A stretch of 64,000 nucleotides of DNA from DATBLE01 sp046734335 (GCA_046734335.1 JBKPRA010000122.1:13506-77505), one strand, 5' to 3'. Numbered from the stretch's first letter, positions 9,043 to 18,545 are shown. The notes: generated by a model from the sequence alone, not told the origin. Numbers and translations: made by a program.

Positions 9043-10542
9043 GTGTCCGTGAAGTCCGACACCAACGTCGGCCCTGCGATCCACCAGCTTGGAGCGCCTG
9101 CTGCTGCGTACGAGTCCGCGGTTCGAGGCGAGCGCTTCTGGTCGGCTGCGCGGCTGACCGTCGATCTGGGCCTGCTCGCCCTGGCCGCTGTGATCGCGGC
9201 CTTCTCCTGGCCGGAATCCGGCGTTGGCGCCCGCGTGCTCTGGCCCGCGCTCTTCGCCCTGATCGTCCTGGGCATGTCGCATGCACGGGGCACCTACCGG
9301 CGACGCGTGAAGCTCGACACCCTCGAGGACTTGCGCTCGACGGGATGGGTGGTCGCGGTTGCTGCCGGTGTGGTGGTCATGCTGGAGGTGCTCGTTGTAG
9401 ACGACTTCCAGTCCACCGCAACCCACACCGTCCGGCTCGGTCTGATCGCGGCGCTGCTCGTGGCCGGCGGACGGGTCGCGCTCAACTTCTGGCAGCTGCA
9501 GACCAGGCGCCAGGGCAAGGCGCTCGTGCCCACCCTCATCGTCGGCGCGGGACAGGTCGGCCGCACGACTGCCAAGCGCTTGCTCAAGCATCCGGAGCTC
9601 GGCCTCCGGCCCGTCGGGTTCCTCGACAAGGAGCCGCTGGACGCGGGCAACAGCACACGGCGGCTGCCCGTCCTCGGAGCTAGCTGGGACCTGGAGAGCG
9701 TCGTCTACGAGTACGGGATCGGGCAGGTGATCATCACGTTCTCGACGGCGCCGAGCGACGTCCTTCTGCGGCTCGTCAACCGCTGTGAGGAGCTTGGAAT
9801 TGCGGTCGCCCTCGTCCCTCGGCTTTTCGAGAAGATGACGCACCGACTCACGATCGAGCATCTCGGCGGCCTACCGCTGATCACCTCGCGACCGAGTGAT
9901 CCGAGGGGCTGGCAGTTCGCCGTCAAGTACAGCGTCGATCGTCTTGTCGCCCTGGTGGCCGTCGTGCTGCTGCTGCCCGTCCTGGCGGCCTGCGCACTCG
10001 CGGTGTGGCTGAGCATGGGATCGCCCATCCTCTTCCGCCAGCGGCGGGTCGGTCTCGACGGCCATGAGTTCGACATGCTCAAGTTCCGGTCGATGCGGGG
10101 CTCGCCGAGCCAGAGTGGCGAGGCCGATGCCACGTGGTTCGCCCAGCAGCTCGAGAGCGAGTCGGACGAGCAGCCCGCGGAGGCCGAAGACGACCCGCGC
10201 GTGACGATGGTCGGCCGGGTGCTCCGGAGGACGTGGCTCGACGAGCTGCCCCAGCTGTTCAACGTGCTCAAGGGCGACATGTCACTGGTCGGGCCTCGCC
10301 CCGAACGAGTGTCGTACGTGCGTCTGTTCGAGACGCAGATCTACCGCTACGGCGACCGGCACCGGGTCAAGGCGGGAATCACCGGCTGGGCGCAGGTCCA
10401 CGGCCTCCGTGGCGAGACGTCCCTCGCGGACCGCGTCGAGTGGGACAACTACTACATCGAGAACTTCTCTCTGTGGCTCGACCTGAAGATCGTCGGTTGG
10501 ACGGTCCGGTCGATGTTCAGCCGGTCCGCGCAGCCGAGCTAG
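9043..10542 (+). CDS. Polyprenyl-phosphate glycosyl-1-phosphate transferase (exopolysaccharide initiation)
   Basis: A 499-residue membrane protein of the WbaP/CpsE class, which moves a sugar-1-phosphate from a nucleotide sugar to undecaprenyl phosphate, the first step of repeat-unit assembly. Four N-terminal membrane segments (about 25-45, 60-80, 103-125, 130-150) lead to a Rossmann-like domain (LIVGAGQVGRTTAKRL). A further hydrophobic segment (LVALVAVVLLLPVLAACALA, about 306-326) precedes the catalytic sugar-transferase domain with FRQRRVGLDGHEF, LDELPQLFNVLKGDMSLVGP and VKAGITGWAQVHGLRG. Length and domain order are normal. It anchors the assignment of 0-11.6 kb as an exopolysaccharide locus. 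Confidence 0.92.
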   Translation: MSVKSDTNVGPAIHQLGAPAAAYESAVRGERFWSAARLTVDLGLLALAAVIAAFSWPESGVGARVLWPALFALIVLGMSHARGTYRRRVKLDTLEDLRSTGWVVAVAAGVVVMLEVLVVDDFQSTATHTVRLGLIAALLVAGGRVALNFWQLQTRRQGKALVPTLIVGAGQVGRTTAKRLLKHPELGLRPVGFLDKEPLDAGNSTRRLPVLGASWDLESVVYEYGIGQVIITFSTAPSDVLLRLVNRCEELGIAVALVPRLFEKMTHRLTIEHLGGLPLITSRPSDPRGWQFAVKYSVDRLVALVAVVLLLPVLAACALAVWLSMGSPILFRQRRVGLDGHEFDMLKFRSMRGSPSQSGEADATWFAQQLESESDEQPAEAEDDPRVTMVGRVLRRTWLDELPQLFNVLKGDMSLVGPRPERVSYVRLFETQIYRYGDRHRVKAGITGWAQVHGLRGETSLADRVEWDNYYIENFSLWLDLKIVGWTVRSMFSRSAQPS

Positions 10543-10566
10543 CCCGACGCTGCGGTTCTATTTCTG

Positions 10567-11562
10567 CTAGACGGGTGCGGCTAGCTCGGCGCGCTCGAAG
10601 GCGATCACGTCGACGAGGATCTCGTCGAGCGATCGGCTTGGTGACCAACCGATCGCCCCGGTCACCTTCTCGATCGACGGGATCCGGTGGAGCGTGTCCT
10701 CGATCCCCAACCCGTAGACCCGGTCGTAGGGGACGACGACGAGCTCCGAGGACGAGCCGGTCTCCTCGAGCACGCGCCCGGCCAGGCCGCGGATCGAGAT
10801 TCGGTTCGGCGAGCCGACGTTGTAGATCTGCCCGTCGACAGCGGGCTCGTCCACGAGCCCGGTCAGGGCAGAGACGGTGTCGAGGACGTGGCAGAACGTG
10901 CGCGTCTGGGTCCCGTCGCCGTGGATCTCCAGCGGTGCGCCCGCGAGCGCGGCTTGGACGAACTTGGGGATTACCATCCCGTACTGGCCGCTCTGCCTCG
11001 GGCCGACCGTGTTGAAGAGCCGGACGATCACGCAGTCGAGGTCGCGCTCCTGGTGGTACGCCAGCGCCAGATACTCGTCCATCGCCTTCGAGTCGGCGTA
11101 CAGCCAGCGCTTCTGGGTGGTCGGGCCATAGACGCGCCGGTCGTCCTCCCGGAAAGGCTCCTCGGTGCGCGGGTCGCCGTAGACCTCCGAGGTCGAGGCG
11201 ACGAGCACCCGCTTGCCGAACCGCGAGCAGTGGTCGAGCACGACCTCGGTGCCCTCGAGGTTCGTGACGATGGTGTGCACCGGCTGCTCAACGATCAGGC
11301 GCACGCCGACTGCCGCCGCCAGGTGGTAGACGACGTCGCACTTGTTCACGAGCTCGTTCACGACCGCCGGCTTCAGGACCGAGTCGACGACCAGGTGGAA
11401 CTCGCCGCGGGGCATCAGGTGCTCGATGTTGCGCATCGAGCCGGTAGAGAGGTCGTCGAGCGCGTAGACCTCCCAACCGTCCTCGAGCAGCCGTTCGCAG
11501 AGATGCGACCCGATGAAGCCCGCGCCGCCCGTGACGAGTGCCCGACCCTTCACGGGAAGCAA
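10567..11562 (-). CDS. NAD-dependent nucleotide-sugar epimerase/dehydratase
   Basis: A 331-residue extended short-chain dehydrogenase. The N-terminal NAD-binding motif is VTGGAGFIGSHL. The catalytic Ser and Tyr-x3-Lys are in VASTSEVYG and YADSKAMDEY, and substrate-side motifs RLFNTVGPRQSGQYGMV and HGDGTQTRTFCHV follow. It belongs with UDP-glucose 4-epimerases, UDP-glucuronate decarboxylases and dTDP-glucose dehydratases; the subfamily cannot be fixed by eye. It should supply an activated sugar for the neighbouring transferases. It is convergent with the polyprenyl sugar transferase gene. Confidence 0.85.
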   Translation of the reverse strand: MLPVKGRALVTGGAGFIGSHLCERLLEDGWEVYALDDLSTGSMRNIEHLMPRGEFHLVVDSVLKPAVVNELVNKCDVVYHLAAAVGVRLIVEQPVHTIVTNLEGTEVVLDHCSRFGKRVLVASTSEVYGDPRTEEPFREDDRRVYGPTTQKRWLYADSKAMDEYLALAYHQERDLDCVIVRLFNTVGPRQSGQYGMVIPKFVQAALAGAPLEIHGDGTQTRTFCHVLDTVSALTGLVDEPAVDGQIYNVGSPNRISIRGLAGRVLEETGSSSELVVVPYDRVYGLGIEDTLHRIPSIEKVTGAIGWSPSRSLDEILVDVIAFERAELAAPV

Positions 11563-11714
11563 GCCTAGCGGAGGGACCGAACGGCCCCTGCGAATACGGC
11601 GGAGGCTCCTCGGAGGGCCCCCGCCGCGTTGAACGACCTTTCCCGATTCGGCCCTCGTTACACACCCACGTGCGGCGACCAGGTCGCCGTCCCGGCCACC
11701 GAGCCGGTTGGCAC

Positions 11715-11743
11715 TTGACGCCGTCCGGATTGGCTAGTAATTT
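11715..11743 (+). promoter_or_regulatory. Promoter of the sulfate-transport operon
   Basis: TTGACG (11715-11720), a 17-base spacer and TAATTT (11738-11743) make a good sigma-70 promoter. The stretch from -10 to the ribosome-binding site (GATAAGGGG) is unusually A/T-rich for this DNA and is a natural place for a sulfur-responsive operator. Confidence 0.6.
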
Positions 11744-11784
11744 CCATCAAGTCCGTAGAGAAAGTCGATAGATAAGGGGTGTCA

Positions 11785-12783
11785 ATGAGACGAATTGTCC
11801 TTGCTTCTTGTGTAGTCCTCGCCGCTCTGACGGCGACCGCAATCGCCGGGGCGTCCGGCAAGGACGGGAGCCTGTCGGTGGTCGCGTACTCGACGCCGAA
11901 GACGGTGTACGGGAAGATCATCCAGGCGTGGCAGCAGACTGCTGACGGCAAGGGCGTCTCGTTCACCCAGTCCTACGCCGCCTCCACCGACCAGGCTCGT
12001 GCGGTCGCGGCCGGCCTGAAAGCCGATCTCGTCTTCCTCTCGACCGGCGACGACGTGAACATCCTCGTCGACGCCGGCCTGATCGACAAGAACTGGGACA
12101 AGCAGGCCTACAAGGGCATCGAGGCTGACACGGTCGTCGTGTTCGCCGTCCGCAACGGCAACCCCAAGCACATCAGGGGTTGGGCCGATCTGGTCAAGCC
12201 GGGCGTCCAGGTGGTGACACCGAACCCGTTCAGCTCCGGGTCGGCGAAGTGGAACATTCTCGCTGCCTACGGCGCACAGCGGCGACTCGGCAAGAGCGAT
12301 GCGCAGGCCCAGGCATACGTGAAGAAGCTCTTCCAGCACGTCGTCTCGCAGGACACCTCCGGCCGGAACGCGACCAACACGTTCCTGTCCGGGAAGGGCG
12401 ACGTCCTGCTCACCTACGAGAGCGAGGCGCTCACCTCGCGGGCCGCCGGGACGGACATCCAGTACGTGATCCCGCGCCAGACGATGCTGATCGAGCTGCC
12501 GATCGCGGTGCTCAAGTCGAGCGGCAACAGGGACCTGGCGAACAAGTTCATCCGCTTCACCAAGGGTCCGGTCGCTCAGGACCTCTTCGGCCAGTACGGG
12601 TGGCGACCCGTCAACCGGACGGTCGCGAAGAAGTACACGGAGAAATACCCGTCGCGGCCCGGCATCTTCAAGATCGACGACAAGATCTTCGGCGGCTGGC
12701 GCACGGTCGACAAGAAGTGGTTCAGCCAGAACGGGATCATGGTCAAGATCGAGCGCGGAGTCGGAGGTCCGACCTCTGGCTAG
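11785..12783 (+). CDS. sbpA: Sulfate/thiosulfate ABC transporter, substrate-binding protein
   Basis: A 332-residue periplasmic-type binding protein (exported lipid-free or tethered form) that captures sulfate or thiosulfate for the CysTWA importer. Signal peptide MRRIVLASCVVLAALTATAIAG. Family motifs are LSVVAYSTPKTVYGKI, FTQSYAASTDQARAVAAGLKAD (the conserved ligand loop, quoted in part), VTPNPFSSGSAKWNILAAYG and LLTYESEA. ATG 11785 has AAGGGG at good spacing; the GTG two codons earlier lies on the ribosome-binding site itself, so I do not use it. First gene of a four-gene operon. Confidence 0.93.
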   Translation: MRRIVLASCVVLAALTATAIAGASGKDGSLSVVAYSTPKTVYGKIIQAWQQTADGKGVSFTQSYAASTDQARAVAAGLKADLVFLSTGDDVNILVDAGLIDKNWDKQAYKGIEADTVVVFAVRNGNPKHIRGWADLVKPGVQVVTPNPFSSGSAKWNILAAYGAQRRLGKSDAQAQAYVKKLFQHVVSQDTSGRNATNTFLSGKGDVLLTYESEALTSRAAGTDIQYVIPRQTMLIELPIAVLKSSGNRDLANKFIRFTKGPVAQDLFGQYGWRPVNRTVAKKYTEKYPSRPGIFKIDDKIFGGWRTVDKKWFSQNGIMVKIERGVGGPTSG

Positions 12784-13618
12784 CGTCGCTCCCACAGCGG
12801 CGGCCGCGTCACGCGGCTCGAGCTGGGCGAGGGAGAGGGCGGGTACCGCCCTCTCCCTCGGCTTCGTCACGGGCTATCTGACGCTGATCGTCGTGCTGCC
12901 GCTCGCGGCTGTGGTCGCGGCCTCGGGCGAGGACGGCTGGTCGGGTTTCTGGTCTGCCGTGTCGAACCCGGAGGCCGTGGCCGCCCTGAAGCTCAGCGTG
13001 GTCGTCGCGATCCTCGCGGCGCTCGTCAATGCCGTCTTCGGGACGATCACCGCCTGGGTCCTGGTGCGCGATCGCTTCCCCGGCCGCTCGATCGTGAACA
13101 GCGTGATCGACCTGCCGTTCGCGCTGCCGACGATCGTGGCCGGGCTCGTCCTGCTCGCGCTGTACAGCCCGAACTCGCCGATCGGCGTCCACCTGGCCTT
13201 CACGCGGTGGGCGATCTTCATGGCGCTCCTGTTCGTGACCCTGCCGTTCGTCGTCCGCACGGTGCAGCCGGTGCTGCTCGAGCTCGACACCGAGATGGAG
13301 GAGGCCGCGCGCTCCCTCGGCGCCTCCGAGGTCACCGTCTTCCGCCGGATCGTGCTGCCGAACATCATGCCGGGGATCCTGTCGGGAATCGCGCTCGCGT
13401 TCGCCAGGGCGGTCGGTGAGATCGGCTCGGTCGTCCTCATCTCGGGGAACAACCCGTTCCACACCGAGGTCGCCTCCGTCTTCGTCCTCAACCAGGTCCA
13501 TTCGGGCCAACGGGCCGCCGCCGCATCGGTCGCCGTCGTCCTGCTCGTGATCTCATTCGCGATCCTGCTGCTCGTCGGCGGGATCCGCCGGCTCGCGACG
13601 AGGCACGAGTATGCGTAG
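12776..13618 (+). CDS. cysT: Sulfate ABC transporter permease CysT
   Basis: Inner-membrane permease of the sulfate importer, with six predicted membrane segments and the binding-protein-dependent transport loop EEAARSLGASEVTVFRRIVLP that contacts CysA. The first canonical start (GTG 12893) would remove the first membrane helix (TALSLGFVTGYLTLIVVLPL). The frame continues upstream without ATG, GTG or TTG to CTG 12776, which overlaps the sbpA stop by 8 bases. From there the protein is 280 residues, the usual CysT length. I therefore take CTG as the probable start; three other genes here show the same need. The end overlaps cysW by 8 bases. Confidence 0.85.
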   Translation: MASVAPTAAAASRGSSWARERAGTALSLGFVTGYLTLIVVLPLAAVVAASGEDGWSGFWSAVSNPEAVAALKLSVVVAILAALVNAVFGTITAWVLVRDRFPGRSIVNSVIDLPFALPTIVAGLVLLALYSPNSPIGVHLAFTRWAIFMALLFVTLPFVVRTVQPVLLELDTEMEEAARSLGASEVTVFRRIVLPNIMPGILSGIALAFARAVGEIGSVVLISGNNPFHTEVASVFVLNQVHSGQRAAAASVAVVLLVISFAILLLVGGIRRLATRHEYA

Positions 13619-14387
13619 GCTCGGGCTCCGCGGGATCGCGCTCGGCTACCTGGCGGTCGTGTTGCTCGGCCCGCTGGCGATGATCTTCTGGAAGACGTTC
13701 GAGCACGGCTTCGGGCCGTTCTGGGACTCGGTCACCACCCCGGAGACGCTGACCGCGTTCAAGAACACGCTTCTGATCACGGCCATCGCGGTGCCTCTCA
13801 ACACCGTGTTCGGGATCGTGTGCGCCCTGGCGATCGTCCGCCGGCGGTTCCCCGGCAAGGGTCTTGTCAACGCCTTCATCGATCTGCCGCTCGCGGTGTC
13901 GCCGGTTGTCGTCGGCGTCTCGCTCTTCCTGCTCTACGGCCGCGGCGGGTGGTTCTACGACCTGTTCGCGGACAACGGGATCGAGATCCTGTTCGCCCTG
14001 CCGGCGATGGTGATCGCGACGATGTTCGTCTCGCTGCCGTTCGTCGCCCGCGAAGTCGTGCCGACGCTCCGGGAGATCGGCGAGGAGCAGGAGCAGGCCG
14101 CACACACCCTCGGCGCGTCGGGTTGGCAGACCTTCTGGCGGATCACTCTTCCCTCGATCCGCTGGGCCGTGATCTACGGCGTCGTGCTTACCACCGCGCG
14201 CTGCCTCGGGGAGTACGGCGCAGTCGCCGTCGTCCACGGGTACAAGATGACGGCCACACTGCAGGTGCAGGACTACTACGAGAACTTCAACCAGTCGGGG
14301 GCGTACGGCGTGTCGCTGATGCTGGCGGTGATGGCGGTGATCGTCCTGGTCACCATGGTTCTGATCAAGCCGAGAGAGGGTCACTGA
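13611..14387 (+). CDS. cysW: Sulfate ABC transporter permease CysW
   Basis: A 258-residue second permease half that pairs with CysT. Hydrophobic segments run throughout, with the EAA-type loop in EQEQAAHTLGASGWQTFWR and ARCLGEYGAVAVVHG near the C-terminus, both typical of CysW. The start ATG 13611 overlaps cysT, and the stop TGA overlaps the cysA ATG by one base (TGATG), so the operon is translationally coupled. Normal length for the family. Confidence 0.92.
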   Translation: MRRLGLRGIALGYLAVVLLGPLAMIFWKTFEHGFGPFWDSVTTPETLTAFKNTLLITAIAVPLNTVFGIVCALAIVRRRFPGKGLVNAFIDLPLAVSPVVVGVSLFLLYGRGGWFYDLFADNGIEILFALPAMVIATMFVSLPFVAREVVPTLREIGEEQEQAAHTLGASGWQTFWRITLPSIRWAVIYGVVLTTARCLGEYGAVAVVHGYKMTATLQVQDYYENFNQSGAYGVSLMLAVMAVIVLVTMVLIKPREGH

Positions 14388-15343
14388 TGTCGATCTCGAT
14401 CCAGAACGTCTCCAAGCGGTTCGGCGACTTCGTTGCGCTCGACGACGTGTCGCTCGAGGTGCCGACCGGCTCGCTGGTCGCGCTGCTCGGACCGAGCGGC
14501 AGCGGCAAGTCGACCCTGCTGCGGATCGTCGCCGGGCTGGAGCGGGCCGACGGCGGCGCGGTCCACATCGCCGACGAGGACGTCACAGGCACCTCGCCGC
14601 AGGAACGCGGTATCGGCTTCGTCTTCCAGCACTACGCGGCGTTCAAGCACATGACGGTCTTCGAGAACGTCGCCTTCGGCCTGAGGATCCGCCGTCGGCG
14701 GAAGGCCGAGATCCACGCCCGGGTCCACGAGCTGCTCGAGCTCGTCCAGCTGGAGGGGATGGCCAAGCGCTATCCGTCGCAGCTGTCCGGCGGTCAGCGC
14801 CAGCGGATGGGCCTGGCTCGTGCGCTGGCGGTCGAGCCGAAAGTGCTGCTGCTCGACGAGCCGTTCGGGGCGCTCGACGCGCGCGTCCGCAAGGAGCTAC
14901 GGGTCTGGCTCCGGCGGCTGCACGACGAGACGCACACGACCACCGTGATCGTCACCCACGACCAGGAGGAGGCGATGGAGGTGGCCGAGACGGTCGCAGT
15001 GATGAATCACGGCCGGATCGAGCAGGTCGCCGGCCCGGTGGATCTGTACGAGCGGCCTGCGAATCAGTTCGTGATGGAGTTCGTCGGGGCGGTCAACCGG
15101 CTCGGCGATGCGTTCGTGCGCCCGCACGACCTCGAGGTGAGTCTCGAGCCCAACGGGTCGACCAAGGAGGCGATGATCGTTCGTCTCGTCAACCTCGGCT
15201 TCGATGTGCGCCTCGAGCTCGTCCGCGACGACGGCGAGCAGCTGGCCGCGCAGCTCACGCGCGACCAGGCAGAGGCACTGGAGCTCGAGCCCGGGCAGAT
15301 CGTCTACGTCAGGCCGACACGCCAGACGACGTTCGCACCCTGA
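14387..15343 (+). CDS. cysA: Sulfate ABC transporter ATPase CysA
   Basis: A 318-residue ATPase that powers sulfate uptake. Walker A is GPSGSGKST, the Q-loop is FVFQHYAAFKHM, the signature is LSGGQRQRMGLARAL, Walker B is VLLLDEPFGALD and the switch His is in VTHDQEEAMEVA. A short C-terminal regulatory domain follows, with VRPHDLEV. Somewhat shorter than CysA of model bacteria (about 350), all from the tail. Last gene of the operon; it converges on the Rrf2 gene with 18 bases between the stops. Confidence 0.93.
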   Translation: MSISIQNVSKRFGDFVALDDVSLEVPTGSLVALLGPSGSGKSTLLRIVAGLERADGGAVHIADEDVTGTSPQERGIGFVFQHYAAFKHMTVFENVAFGLRIRRRRKAEIHARVHELLELVQLEGMAKRYPSQLSGGQRQRMGLARALAVEPKVLLLDEPFGALDARVRKELRVWLRRLHDETHTTTVIVTHDQEEAMEVAETVAVMNHGRIEQVAGPVDLYERPANQFVMEFVGAVNRLGDAFVRPHDLEVSLEPNGSTKEAMIVRLVNLGFDVRLELVRDDGEQLAAQLTRDQAEALELEPGQIVYVRPTRQTTFAP

Positions 15344-15361
15344 CGGGTCCCTGGGCCGTTC

Positions 15362-15823
15362 CTACGGGTGGGGTGCCCAGGCCTCCGGGTCGGAGACGAG
15401 CTCGCGGACGACCTCCGGCAGCTCGCCCGACGCCACGTCCGCGAGCGTGACCGCCTCGAGGACCGAACGCAGGCTCGCCCGCACCGCGATCCAGACGTCC
15501 TTGAGCGGCTCTGCAGCGCCCTGATAGGTGATCGCATCCGGTCGCACGCCACGCACGTTCGCGAGCGGGCCCTCGACGGCGCGGATGATCTCGGCGAGCG
15601 TGATCTCGTCCGCGGGCCGGGCGAGCCAGTAACCGCCCTCTGCACCGCGCTGGCTGCGGACGAGCCCTGCATGACGGAGGTCGCCGAGGATGTTCTCCAG
15701 GAACTTGAGCGGCACCTCCTGCGCCTGGGCGACCCGCTCGCCCTTGACGTGACCCTCGCCCTCGGCCGCCGCGAGCTGGATGCAGGCCCGCAGCGCGTAG
15801 TCGGCCTTGGCTGAGACACGCAT
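15362..15823 (-). CDS. Rrf2-family transcriptional regulator (CymR-like, no Fe-S cysteines)
   Basis: A 153-residue winged-helix repressor. The start MRVSAKADYALRACIQLA and the wing region GLVRSQRGAEGGYWLARP are classic Rrf2. The IscR/NsrR three-cysteine cluster expected at about residues 90-110 is absent; the only cysteine is at residue 14 in the first helix. That places it with non-metal members such as CymR, which senses sulfur status through cysteine synthase. Its position against the sulfate-transport operon supports control of sulfur uptake, an inference. The frame is open upstream to 16000, but ATG 15823 gives the family's N-terminus. Confidence 0.85.
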   Translation of the reverse strand: MRVSAKADYALRACIQLAAAEGEGHVKGERVAQAQEVPLKFLENILGDLRHAGLVRSQRGAEGGYWLARPADEITLAEIIRAVEGPLANVRGVRPDAITYQGAAEPLKDVWIAVRASLRSVLEAVTLADVASGELPEVVRELVSDPEAWAPHP

Positions 15824-15905
15824 GGCCTGATTCTGACCGAACGGTCTTCGTCCAATTGACCCAAGCGCGTCAATCGGCCGCACCGGGCGAGTCACACCCC
15901 TTGGG

Positions 15906-15911
15906 TACAAT
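15906..15911 (+). promoter_or_regulatory. -10 box (TACAAT) of clpC
   Basis: TACAAT lies 12 bases before GTG 15924 with no ribosome-binding site between, so the clpC transcript should have almost no leader. I see no convincing -35 and no CtsR- or HspR-type operator. Confidence 0.5.
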
Positions 15912-15923
15912 GCCGTTCCACCA

Positions 15924-18452
15924 GTGTTCGAACGGTTCACAGAGAGAGCTCGCCAGGTCGTCGTCCTCGCCCAGGACGAGGCCCGTGCGCTCAAGCACAA
16001 CTACATCGGGACCGAGCACATCCTGCTCGGACTCCTCCGCGAGGAGGAAGGCCTCGCCGCGCGCGTGCTCGAGTCGCTGGACATCACGGTCGAGGAGGTG
16101 CGCGCACAGGTGGCCAGGATCGTGGGCCAGGGCGATGAGGTCACGACCGGCCAGATCCCCTTCACCCCGCGTGCAAAGAAGGTGCTGGAGCTGGCTCTGC
16201 GCGAGGCGCTGAGCCTCGGCCACAACTACATCGGCACGGAGCACATCCTGCTCGGCCTCGTTCGCGAGAACGAAGGGGTCGCGGCGCGCATCCTGCTCGA
16301 CTTCGACGCCGACGCCGAGAAGATCCGGAACGAGATCATCCGGATGCTGTCCGGCCCGGGCCGCCGCCAGGGCGGCTCTCCCGGCGGCGCAGCCGAGAAG
16401 TCGAAGAGCTCGAAGCTGCTCGACCAGTTCGGCCGCAACTTCACCAAGCAGGCAGCCGAGGGCAAGCTCGACCCTGTCGTCGGCCGCCAGATCGAGATCG
16501 AGCGGATCATGCAGATCCTCTCACGCCGCCAGAAAAACAACCCGGTGCTGATCGGCGAGCCCGGCGTCGGCAAGACCGCGATCGTCGAGGGCCTCGCCCA
16601 GCGCATTGGCTCCAACCAGGTGCCGGAGCTGCTCAAGGGCAAGCAGATCTACAGCCTCGACCTGGCCGCGCTCGTCGCCGGCTCGAAGTACCGCGGCGAG
16701 TTCGAGGAACGGCTGAAGAAGGTCATGAAGGAGATCCAGCAGCGGGGCGACATCATCCTGTTCATCGACGAGCTGCACAATCTCGTCGGCGCCGGCGCGG
16801 CCGAAGGTGCGATCGACGCAGCCTCGATCCTGAAGCCGGCCCTCGCCCGCGGCGAGCTGCAGACGATCGGCGCAACCACGCTGGACGAGTACCGCAAGTA
16901 CCTCGAGCGCGACGCCGCGCTGGAGCGTCGTTTCCAGCAGGTGCGCGTCGAGGAGCCGTCCGTCGACGACACCGTCCAGATCCTGCGCGGCCTGCGCGAC
17001 CGGTACGAGGCGCACCACCGCTGCAAGATCACGGACGAGGCGCTGCACGCCGCCGCCGCGCTCGCAGACCGCTACATCCAGGACCGGCACCTGCCCGACA
17101 AGGCGATCGACCTCGTGGACGAGGCCGCATCCCGCATGCGGATCAAGACGATGACCGCGCCGCCGCGCTACCGCGAGCTCGAGGAGGAGATCGAGAAGGT
17201 CCGCAAGGACAAGGAAGACGCGATCGAGAACCAGGAGTTCGAGAAGGCGGCGTCGCTTCGTGACAAGGAGCGGAAGCTGTCCCAGAAGAAGCGCGAGCTC
17301 GAGGAGTCCTGGCGCGACGAGGAGAACGAGCAGCAGCCGGAGATCGGGGAGGAAGAGATCGCGGACATCGTCTCGATGTGGACGGGCATCCCGGTCTTCA
17401 AGCTGACCGAGGCCGAGACGCAGAAGCTGATCCGGATGGAGGACGAGCTGCACAAGCGCGTGATCGGCCAGCACGAGGCGATCGTCGCCGTCTCCAAGTC
17501 GATCCGTCGCGCCCGGGCCGGAATCAAGGACCCGAAGCGCCCGACGGGCTCGTTCATCTTCCTCGGCCCGTCCGGCGTGGGGAAGACCGAGCTCGCCCGC
17601 ACGCTCGCCGAGTTTCTGTTCGGCGACGAGGACGCGCTGATTCAGGTCGACATGTCCGAGTACATGGAGAAGCACTCGGTCTCGCGGCTCGTCGGCTCCC
17701 CGCCCGGCTACATCGGCTACGACGAGGGCGGCCAGCTGACCGAGGCCGTCCGGCGCAAGCCGTACTCGGTGGTGCTCCTCGACGAGATCGAGAAGGCCCA
17801 CCCGGACGTCTTCAACATCCTGCTCCAGATCCTCGAGGACGGGAAACTGACCGACGCCCAGGGGCGGAAGGTCGACTTCCGCAACACGATCGTGATCATG
17901 ACCTCGAACATCGGCGCGGCCTCGATCTCGAAGAACCAGTCGCTGGGCTTCTCGATCGGCGACGAGAGCGGGCTCTCGTACGACGACATGAAAGACCGCG
18001 TCATGGGCGAGCTCAAGAAGGTCTTCCGGCCCGAGCTGCTGAACCGGATCGACGAGGTGATCGTCTTCCACAAGCTGTCGAAGGAAGAGATCAAGACGAT
18101 CGTCGACCTCCTGCTCAAGCGGCTCCGCGAGCAGATGGCCCTCCACGAGGCCTCGATCGAGCTCACCGACGACGCCAAGGAGATGCTCGTCGAGAAGGGC
18201 TACGACCCGGCGATGGGCGCCCGGCCGCTGCGCCGCGCGATCCAGCGCCACATCGAGGATCCCCTGGCCGACTTCGTCCTCGGCGCGGAGCTCACGCCCG
18301 GCTCGACGATCATGGTCGACCGCAAGGGCGACGACGAGGTCGACATCACGATCATCCCGGGCGAGGCGAGGGAGCCGGTTGCGGTTCCCGCCGGGGAGGG
18401 ATCCGAGCCCGAAGGCCCGGGCGACGAACCGGCCGAGAGCTCGGACGATTAG
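15924..18452 (+). CDS. clpC: ATP-dependent Clp protease ATPase subunit ClpC
   Basis: An 842-residue Hsp100 unfoldase that delivers substrates to ClpP. The two N-domain repeats carry NYIGTEHILLGL twice (residues about 28 and 102). AAA-1 has Walker A GEPGVGKT near residue 210 and ILFIDELHNL near 278. A UVR/M-domain segment (DAIENQEFEKAASLRDKERK) lies near 430, and AAA-2 has Walker A GPSGVGKT near 548. The C-terminal D2 domain ends in an acidic tail. GTG 15924 gives the usual start (FERFTERARQVVVLAQDEA). Length and order are normal for ClpC. radA follows, as in many Actinomycetota and Bacillota. Confidence 0.97.
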   Translation: MFERFTERARQVVVLAQDEARALKHNYIGTEHILLGLLREEEGLAARVLESLDITVEEVRAQVARIVGQGDEVTTGQIPFTPRAKKVLELALREALSLGHNYIGTEHILLGLVRENEGVAARILLDFDADAEKIRNEIIRMLSGPGRRQGGSPGGAAEKSKSSKLLDQFGRNFTKQAAEGKLDPVVGRQIEIERIMQILSRRQKNNPVLIGEPGVGKTAIVEGLAQRIGSNQVPELLKGKQIYSLDLAALVAGSKYRGEFEERLKKVMKEIQQRGDIILFIDELHNLVGAGAAEGAIDAASILKPALARGELQTIGATTLDEYRKYLERDAALERRFQQVRVEEPSVDDTVQILRGLRDRYEAHHRCKITDEALHAAAALADRYIQDRHLPDKAIDLVDEAASRMRIKTMTAPPRYRELEEEIEKVRKDKEDAIENQEFEKAASLRDKERKLSQKKRELEESWRDEENEQQPEIGEEEIADIVSMWTGIPVFKLTEAETQKLIRMEDELHKRVIGQHEAIVAVSKSIRRARAGIKDPKRPTGSFIFLGPSGVGKTELARTLAEFLFGDEDALIQVDMSEYMEKHSVSRLVGSPPGYIGYDEGGQLTEAVRRKPYSVVLLDEIEKAHPDVFNILLQILEDGKLTDAQGRKVDFRNTIVIMTSNIGAASISKNQSLGFSIGDESGLSYDDMKDRVMGELKKVFRPELLNRIDEVIVFHKLSKEEIKTIVDLLLKRLREQMALHEASIELTDDAKEMLVEKGYDPAMGARPLRRAIQRHIEDPLADFVLGAELTPGSTIMVDRKGDDEVDITIIPGEAREPVAVPAGEGSEPEGPGDEPAESSDD

Positions 18453-18545
18453 CTCCTTCCGCTGACGCGGTAGTGACGCCGTTTCGGCCTGCGGGTAACC
18501 GCTCCTCGACATCGACATCGACATCGACCACGAGCGGGAGCGGGA

